Below are positions 57,683 to 62,499 of a DNA stretch of 62,499 nt, piece after piece. The DNA lies in NCBI GenBank assembly GCA_002421905.1, contig DISK01000007.1, forward strand, positions 89,829 to 152,327. The letters are read 5' to 3'. This stretch comes from Micavibrio sp. UBA6212 (GTDB lineage: Bacteria; Pseudomonadota; Alphaproteobacteria; Micavibrionales; Micavibrionaceae). The notes below the pieces were generated by a model. That model searched no databases. It saw only the letters and a program-made list of their open reading frames with translations, and was not told the origin of the DNA. A program made the translations under genes and the position numbers. How positions within the stretch are numbered: position 1 is the first letter of the stretch; each line of letters starts with the position of its first letter.

Positions 57683-58708
57683 ATGCCGAATGAAAAAAAT
57701 ATCATAAATTTTCCGTCAACGAAGAAAACAAATTTTAGAATGATTGATGTGGGAAGGAAACGTCCGACACGGCGTAGAGCCGTTGCGTGTGGGACTATTA
57801 CCATGAATGAAGAGGCATTTAATGCCATAGTAAATGGAACCTTACCAAAAGGAGATGTACTGGCGCTGTCCGAGGCAGCAGGTATTATGGGGGCAAAGAA
57901 TACCCCTAATATGATCCCCATGTGCCATACCTTGCCTCTCGATCAGGTGACAATTCATTGTGAAATGAATAGTGAACGGAATTCTATAACTGTTTATGCC
58001 CAAGCCGCTGCATTTGCCAAAACAGGCGTGGAGATGGAAGCCCTTGCCGGAGTGAATGCAGCTCTTCTGACAATCTGGGATTTAACAAAAGGAACATATG
58101 CCAATCTCTCCATAGGAGAAATAAAACTTTTGGTTAAGACGGGAGGAAAAAGTGGGGTTTGGGTTAACTCTGATGGAATTCCTGATTGGCTGTCTGAACA
58201 ATTGCCATCTTCACAATCCCTTTCCGGAAAGAAAGCAGGTGTTATCGTGATGAGTGACAGAGCCTCAACAGGTACCTATCAGGATCAGTCTGGCCCAATC
58301 TTGGTTGAATGTTTGGAATCTGCCGGAGCTGAAGTAGTGGAATATAAAGTTATTCCTGATGATGAGCAAACAATATCAGAAACACTTAAAGCGCACTGTG
58401 AAACTTTCCATCCGGATATTGTTATTGCTTCTGGAGGGACTGGCCCCGGCCCAAGGGATGTAACGCCAGATGTTCTGGAAAAGATATGTGACAGAATGCT
58501 GGATGGATTTGGAGATTTTCTTCGTGCAGAGAGCTTGAACTTCACGGATACTGCGTGGTTGTCGCGTATGACAGCAGGAATGTTCGGAGCAACTCTTATT
58601 GTGGCGTTTCCTGGAAGCCCTAAGGCTGTTCGGGAATGTTGGGAGATCATTTCTCCCTTTATTGGAGATGCACTGGATAAAATCGGAAAGCAAGGATATG
58701 GGGTATAA
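57683..58708 (+). CDS. moaCB: MoaC-MogA/MoaB fusion protein
   Basis: A 341-aa two-domain enzyme. Residues about 15-165 are MoaC (cyclic pyranopterin monophosphate synthase): GIMGAKNTPNMIPMCHTLPL and KTGVEMEALAGVNAALLTIW are diagnostic. Residues about 180-335 are MogA/MoaB (molybdopterin adenylyltransferase): AGVIVMSDRAS, IVIASGGTGPGPRDVTPD and VAFPGSPKAV. Such fusions are known in some bacteria but most keep separate genes. GGAGG precedes the ATG. Both halves look complete. It would catalyse the second and third-last steps of Moco formation. Confidence 0.94.
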   Translation: MPNEKNIINFPSTKKTNFRMIDVGRKRPTRRRAVACGTITMNEEAFNAIVNGTLPKGDVLALSEAAGIMGAKNTPNMIPMCHTLPLDQVTIHCEMNSERNSITVYAQAAAFAKTGVEMEALAGVNAALLTIWDLTKGTYANLSIGEIKLLVKTGGKSGVWVNSDGIPDWLSEQLPSSQSLSGKKAGVIVMSDRASTGTYQDQSGPILVECLESAGAEVVEYKVIPDDEQTISETLKAHCETFHPDIVIASGGTGPGPRDVTPDVLEKICDRMLDGFGDFLRAESLNFTDTAWLSRMTAGMFGATLIVAFPGSPKAVRECWEIISPFIGDALDKIGKQGYGV

Positions 58709-58710
58709 AA

Positions 58711-58962
58711 ATGGAAGAAATTAAAGTTTCCATCAGATGCTTCGGCATGTTTCGCCAATTTGGTAATGAAATAGATGTCAGTATCTTAGCGAACAGTTCT
58801 GTAGATGATATTAAGGGAGCAATTGTTAGGCACCTTGGAGAAAAGTATAAAGAAATAGTTGGAAGCTCTGTATTAGCAAGTGATTCAGGAATATTGCCAG
58901 AGGAATACATTGTCTATGCGCCTGTAGAGCTATCTATTTTACCTCCGGTTTGTGGAGGGTAG
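58711..58962 (+). CDS. moaD: Molybdopterin synthase small subunit MoaD
   Basis: An 83-aa beta-grasp sulfur carrier. It ends PPVCGG, the Gly-Gly C-terminus that becomes a thiocarboxylate; VELSILPPVCGG is the family ending. The ATG lies two bases after the moaCB stop. The length is normal. The ThiF-rhodanese protein at 61036-62139 is the likely activator. Confidence 0.93.
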   Translation: MEEIKVSIRCFGMFRQFGNEIDVSILANSSVDDIKGAIVRHLGEKYKEIVGSSVLASDSGILPEEYIVYAPVELSILPPVCGG

Positions 58963-58963
58963 A

Positions 58964-59458
58964 ATGGACGAACACATCTTGACTGAAGTTAGTGTCGTAG
59001 AGATAGATCTTGCCAGAGCAATCGCATTTGTTTCTGATGCTGCGCAAGGAGCAATTGATACGTTCATAGGGATTGTTCGCAACAACCATTCTGGAAAGAG
59101 CGTAACAGGCATTACATATGATGTTCATGAGAATCTTGCAAATCAATCTTTTCGTGAGATTTGTGCAGAGGCGCAAGGGATTTGGCCTGGAACACGATAT
59201 TTTGTTTCCCATTTTTATGGCGTTTTGGATGTGGGAGGCGTTAGCATTGTAATTGCTGTCAGTTCTCCGCATCGAGCAGAGAGCTTCGAGGCTTGCCGCT
59301 ATGTTATCGAGGAAATAAAGAAGAGGGCTCCAGTTTGGAAGCAAGAGCATTACTTTGAAGGAAAGAGTGATTGGTTGCCGGGGCACTCTTTGAACTCTGA
59401 GGCAGAAGAAAGTCTTGTCTGTTGTGGTCGATGTGGAGAAAAACGACATGTGGGCTAG
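58964..59458 (+). CDS. moaE: Molybdopterin synthase large subunit MoaE
   Basis: A 164-aa subunit that uses MoaD thiocarboxylate to make molybdopterin. Typical blocks are GAIDTFIGIVRNNHSGKSV, YDVHENLANQSFREIC, HFYGVLDVGGVSIVIAVSSP HRAESFEACRY-like (residues about 85-110), and KKRAPVWKQEHYFEG (the catalytic Lys region). The ATG at 58964 follows GGAGGG, one base after the moaD stop. It overlaps mobA by eleven bases. The C-terminus has an extra CCGRCGE, of unclear meaning. Confidence 0.93.
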   Translation: MDEHILTEVSVVEIDLARAIAFVSDAAQGAIDTFIGIVRNNHSGKSVTGITYDVHENLANQSFREICAEAQGIWPGTRYFVSHFYGVLDVGGVSIVIAVSSPHRAESFEACRYVIEEIKKRAPVWKQEHYFEGKSDWLPGHSLNSEAEESLVCCGRCGEKRHVG

Positions 59459-59978
59459 AAGGAATATAGCTGGCGTCGTTCTAGCTGGTGGGAAATCAAG
59501 CCGTATGGGAACTAATAAGGCTCTTCTCTCCTATAAACAAACTCCGCTTATCGAGCATATGCAACAGATTTTGAAAGATACGGGAATTGATCGAGTTATT
59601 ATCAGTGGTCAGGTAGACGGTTATGAGTCTTTCCCGGACAAGACTCCTTTTCAGGGGCCGGTTAAAGCCATAGAAGATATTATTGAAGAAAATGAGGATG
59701 CAATAAAAGGATTTCTATTTATTCCAGTTGATATGCCACTCCTAAATTCTGATGTTTTAGATGTTTTGCTAAGTTATCCAGAGGGAGCTTATTTTAATGA
59801 GAGGCCTCTTCCTGCTTATATTTCTGCACCATATTGTAAAACAAATGCTCACTCTGTGCGACAAATGTTGGATCAATTAAACATCAAGCCAGTCAAAATT
59901 CCAGAGTCACTTATTCCCTGTATGGAAAATGTAAATACGCCAGAAGAGTGGAGGGAGATAAAAAAACATGAATATTAA
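59448..59978 (+). CDS. mobA: Molybdenum cofactor guanylyltransferase MobA
   Basis: A 176-aa nucleotidyltransferase that adds GMP to Moco to give the MGD form used by NarG. The nucleotide loop GVVLAGGKSSRMGTNKALL (near 9-27) is diagnostic. PVDMPLLNSDVLDVLL follows near 95. The ATG at 59448 has GGAGAAAAACG ahead; the frame is open to 59415. It overlaps moaE by eleven bases and the next gene by eleven bases. It is slightly short compared with E. coli MobA (194 aa). Confidence 0.9.
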   Translation: MWARRNIAGVVLAGGKSSRMGTNKALLSYKQTPLIEHMQQILKDTGIDRVIISGQVDGYESFPDKTPFQGPVKAIEDIIEENEDAIKGFLFIPVDMPLLNSDVLDVLLSYPEGAYFNERPLPAYISAPYCKTNAHSVRQMLDQLNIKPVKIPESLIPCMENVNTPEEWREIKKHEY

Positions 59979-60294
59979 ATTATCCGCACATTCGGTGATA
60001 TTCAAAATTTCTGAAGAAGAGCTTCAATTTCTTTTGGAAGATAATCATTTGAATGAAACTATATCTGTTTCGGGGAGAAATCTTTCGTTCTTTATTGAGC
60101 CTGTTCATTCCATGGACACAGAGTTTTTTCTTAATGAAAATTTTTCTATTTCTCTAAAGGTTTCAGATAAAAAAATACAAGAGTTGGCTGAAATGGGAAA
60201 AAGTCGAGATGGAATATGTATTTTTCAGAAAGATATAAATATTTTATTACAGGTTGATGTTAGATCTGATACACGTCCCAAAAGAGAGATATAG
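59968..60294 (+). CDS. Unknown 108-aa protein in the Moco operon
   Basis: A small soluble protein starting MNIKLSAHSVIFKISEEELQ. The pattern of beta strands (ISVSGRNLSFFIEPV, FSISLKVSDKKIQELAEMG) and the hydrophobic stretch near ICIFQKDINILLQVD resembles a family of small conserved proteins without known role (the DUF7009-like style, from memory). It overlaps mobA by eleven bases and is followed by the TSUP gene after five bases, so it is inside the Moco transcript. Its function may concern molybdate, nitrate or sulfur handling; this is context only. Confidence 0.75.
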   Translation: MNIKLSAHSVIFKISEEELQFLLEDNHLNETISVSGRNLSFFIEPVHSMDTEFFLNENFSISLKVSDKKIQELAEMGKSRDGICIFQKDINILLQVDVRSDTRPKREI

Positions 60295-60299
60295 GATTT

Positions 60300-61079
60300 A
60301 TGATCTTTTTATCGGTCTTATTCTTTATAACTGCCTTTCTATATGCGTGTGTTGGATTTGGTGGGGGATCAACATATAATGCGCTATTAGTCCTGAATGG
60401 AACTGATTATAGAATTTTACCCCTGATTGCATTGATTTGTAATTTAATCGTTGTGAGTGGCGGGGCATGGCGATTTTCAAGAAATAGACATATCCAGATC
60501 AAAAAGGTACTTCCTTGGGTCACCCTTTCCGTTCCAGCAGCTTGGATGGGCGGAAGAATTAGTATTCCTGAGGTGGCATTTATAGGAATATTGGGTGGTG
60601 TGCTATTTGTATTCTCTGTGAAAATGTTACTGCCCGAGGAAGGAAAATTGTTTCTCAATAGCAGTATAAAATATTTATCATCATCAGTCTCTATCTTGCC
60701 TCCTATATTAGGGGGTGGCTTAGGGTTTCTTGCTGGCATAACGGGAATTGGTGGTGGAATTTTTCTTGCTCCGGTTCTTCATATCCTAAATTGGGATAAT
60801 TCAAAGAATATCGCGGGAACATGCAGTTTGTTCATTTTGGTCAATTCACTTGCGGGATTAGTTGGACAATTTATGAAGCTCGAAGAATTCAATTTGTTAT
60901 CACCTATTCTGTCATATTGGGCAATGTTCCCTGCTGTTTTGGTAGGCGGGCAGATTGGATCTATGATAGGAGCCGAGCACCTTAATACTGAAATTATCAA
61001 GAAAATGACAGCGTTCCTGATATTATATGTTTCGCTTAGGCTTCTGTTTCGTTTTTGCGGGATGATTGGTCTTTTTTAA
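60300..61079 (+). CDS. TSUP family transporter (TauE/SafE)
   Basis: A 259-aa membrane protein with about eight helices of the TSUP (TauE/SafE) family, whose members move sulfite, sulfoacetate and related anions. The start ITAFLYACVGFGGGSTYNAL and the internal repeat GFLAGITGIGGGIFLAPVLH are characteristic. It closes the Moco operon. Sulfur for molybdopterin or removal of toxic anions are possible links, but unproven. Its end overlaps the convergent ThiF-rhodanese gene by 44 bases. Confidence 0.9.
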   Translation: MIFLSVLFFITAFLYACVGFGGGSTYNALLVLNGTDYRILPLIALICNLIVVSGGAWRFSRNRHIQIKKVLPWVTLSVPAAWMGGRISIPEVAFIGILGGVLFVFSVKMLLPEEGKLFLNSSIKYLSSSVSILPPILGGGLGFLAGITGIGGGIFLAPVLHILNWDNSKNIAGTCSLFILVNSLAGLVGQFMKLEEFNLLSPILSYWAMFPAVLVGGQIGSMIGAEHLNTEIIKKMTAFLILYVSLRLLFRFCGMIGLF

Positions 61080-62139
61080 TCCATGCTTCATAACCGCCAG
61101 ACAAACTGTAGACATCTGGAAACCCATGATCTTTAAGGAGGCGCGCCGCCTGAAGACTTCTGACGCCTCTTTGACAATATAGAACAATGTCTTTGTCCTG
61201 GTGGCGAGCAGGCATATTTTCATTTTCTATTTTTGATAAAGGGTAATGGAGAGATCCTTCTATGTGTCCTGCATCCCATTCTTCCTGTTCTCTGACATCA
61301 ATCAAAACAGCATTCTTCATCATGGAAACCTGTTCTGCAGAAATCTCTGGAATGAAATAACAAACTGGAGAACTAAAGTTCAGGGTGATGTTTTTATGCT
61401 CTTGTGCACAGGTTGGGCAGTTGGGATTTTTGGGGATGTTTAGGGTTTTTGTCTCCATCATATGGCCGTCAAGGATCCAAAGTTTTCCCAGAAGGGGTAC
61501 AAAACTTTTGTGTCCAACAATCATCTGGATGGCCTGTAGTGCTTGTGTGACTCCTATTATTCCGGCTACTGCGCCAATAACCCCAGTCTCTGCACAGTTG
61601 GCGATACGGGTTTTAGGCTTCTCGGGATATAGACACCTATAACAGGGACCTTGTGACGCATCAAAAATTGAAACCTGCCCATCAAATCCCTGAATGGCAC
61701 CGTAAATCCATGGTTTATTGTATTTTATAGCAGCATCATTAATCAGAAACTTTGTTTCAAAGTTATCTGATCCATCAATAATTAAATCATAAGATTGGAA
61801 TAGGGTCTCAATATTTTGTGCGTTAAGTTGTTCGCTATATCTTTCAACAATAATTTGCGGATTTAGAGATAAAAGTTTTTGTTGAGCTTGTTCTGTTTTT
61901 GATTTTCCAATGTCGTTAATTGTGAATAGAACCTGCCTTTGGAGATTGCTTAGGTCAACACAATCAAAATCAATAATTCCAATTCGGCCAATACCAGCTG
62001 CGGCCAAATAAAGAAGAGCGGGGGAACCAAGTCCCCCTGCACCAACACACAAGATTGATGCTTTTTTAAGTTTCTCCTGACCTTCTTCCCCGATTTCTGG
62101 AAGGCTTATTTGCCTTTTATAGCGCTGTTTGGAGTTCAT
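61036..62139 (-). CDS. ThiF/MoeB-type activating enzyme with C-terminal rhodanese
   Basis: A 367-aa MoeZ/MOCS3-like protein that adenylates MoaD and can pass sulfur to it. The E1-like domain has the nucleotide loop VGAGGLGSPALLYLAAAGIG (near 32-51), the zinc pairs CYRC and CPTC, and active-site Cys in NCAETGVIG (near 186). The rhodanese domain (about 265-360) has active loop YCQRGVRS with its Cys. The FNR box at 62256-62269 lies 117 bases upstream. It is convergent to the Moco operon and probably serves MoaD. Confidence 0.92.
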   Translation of the reverse strand: MNSKQRYKRQISLPEIGEEGQEKLKKASILCVGAGGLGSPALLYLAAAGIGRIGIIDFDCVDLSNLQRQVLFTINDIGKSKTEQAQQKLLSLNPQIIVERYSEQLNAQNIETLFQSYDLIIDGSDNFETKFLINDAAIKYNKPWIYGAIQGFDGQVSIFDASQGPCYRCLYPEKPKTRIANCAETGVIGAVAGIIGVTQALQAIQMIVGHKSFVPLLGKLWILDGHMMETKTLNIPKNPNCPTCAQEHKNITLNFSSPVCYFIPEISAEQVSMMKNAVLIDVREQEEWDAGHIEGSLHYPLSKIENENMPARHQDKDIVLYCQRGVRSLQAARLLKDHGFPDVYSLSGGYEAWIKKDQSSRKNETEA

Positions 62140-62255
62140 GAAGTATTCTCTTTAACTTTTCTAAATTGGCTGTTGGAAATTTCTGATCTGAATTAAATTA
62201 CTTCTAGCCTGCATAACTTTCTGTCTTAGTTTACCTCAAGTTAAGAAAATTTAGC

Positions 62256-62269
62256 TTGATTCATATCAA
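62256..62269. promoter_or_regulatory. FNR box upstream of the ThiF-rhodanese gene
   Basis: TTGAT-TCAT-ATCAA is a perfect consensus. Centred at -41.5 on the minus strand it gives a -10-like TAAACT at 62228-62233, a fair match. A weaker related sequence (CTGAT-CTGA-ATTAA) lies near 62185. It should make the gene anaerobic. Confidence 0.75.
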
Positions 62270-62330
62270 GTGAAGTTCTATGGCAGGTGGGGGTAAAAAC
62301 CTTGTATTTTTAATTATTTTGTTTGTAATT

Positions 62331-62495
62331 TTATTTATTAAGATTAAGACTATTTTTTGTATGCCTATCTTCATTATGTTTACTTGCTGCCTGATTAAAC
62401 GCGGATGACATAGGATTGCGCGGCTTTGGTTGGTCAGTTGGTTTTGGAGGCTCTGATTGTTTCGACCGCTGCGGTGCGGCTTCCTGTTTCCACAT
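62331..62495 (-). CDS. Possible small Pro/Gln-rich protein, 54 aa
   Basis: A minus-strand frame beginning at the ATG at 62495, close to the window edge, with a Pro/Gln/Lys-rich sequence (MWKQEAAPQRSKQSEPPKPT) ending in a polar Asn-rich stretch. The composition resembles the unstructured N-terminal tails of some cytoskeletal proteins, but no domain follows before the stop. Any ribosome binding site lies outside the window. Coding status is doubtful. Confidence 0.3.
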   Translation of the reverse strand: MWKQEAAPQRSKQSEPPKPTDQPKPRNPMSSAFNQAASKHNEDRHTKNSLNLNK

Positions 62496-62499
62496 TTTT

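Overview
The window reads as a chromosomal segment of an alphaproteobacterium. The evidence is the ATP12-type F1-ATPase assembly factor, gene content and order typical of that class (htrA, rarA, crcB and an rluC-type gene in one run), and a direct-repeat GAAC-N7-GAAC SOS box of the alphaproteobacterial LexA type. The genus cannot be fixed from sequence reading alone.

Layout. (1) 1-7553: a tRNA-Thr(CGT) with an adjoining hairpin, two related metallophosphoesterases, dnaX and ybaB (without the usual recR), small unknown genes, and an exodeoxyribonuclease III gene. (2) 7517-11092, minus strand: a coupled set of three GNAT acetyltransferases and an MFS transporter, preceded by a fourth GNAT-like gene. 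(3) 11256-19942: rimO and a small unknown gene on plus; then a tightly packed minus-strand run of htrA, rarA, a P-loop kinase-like gene, crcB, an rluC-type gene, an AsmA-like gene and atp12, plus a membrane protein. (4) About 19953-36077: a compact podovirus-like particle module. It has an S24/XRE repressor, a divergent sigma70-type promoter carrying the GAAC-N7-GAAC box, portal, scaffold, capsid, tail tubes A and B, a pectate-lyase-fold tailspike, large terminase, SleB-type hydrolase, a gene-transfer-agent-type holin, and an ArdA antirestriction protein. No integrase, replication gene or attachment repeat was seen. Two minus-strand cargo genes (a lipoprotein and a PilZ-domain protein) lie between scaffold and capsid. 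(5) 36338-62139: an anaerobic respiration island. It holds nrdDG, ubiTUV (O2-independent ubiquinone synthesis), moeA, two Crp/Fnr regulators, narK1-narK2-narGHJI-ppiC-nnrS, and a molybdenum cofactor operon moaA-moaCB-moaD-moaE-mobA with a 108-aa unknown gene and a TSUP transporter, closed by a convergent ThiF-rhodanese (moeB/moeZ-type) gene.

How the last region works together. Seven FNR/DNR-type palindromes (TTGAY-N4-RTCAA) lie in the gaps in front of nrdD, ubiT/moeA, the first fnr/narK1, narG, the second fnr/moaA, and moeB. At nrdD, narK1 and moaA the box sits where a class II activator would, about 41.5 bp before a start site implied by a -10-like hexamer. nrdD also carries two candidate NrdR boxes 31 bp apart, and moaA has a Moco-riboswitch-like leader. 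Oxygen (and probably NO) sensing would thus switch on nitrate respiration, its quinone, its cofactor and anaerobic dNTP synthesis together, with local feedback from nucleotides (NrdR) and from Moco (riboswitch).

The strongest candidates for something undescribed are the SOS-linked podoviral particle module with its PilZ cargo, the Fnr-like regulator with a five-cysteine C-terminal cluster, the Cys/Gly tail of NarH, and the small unknown gene in the Moco operon.
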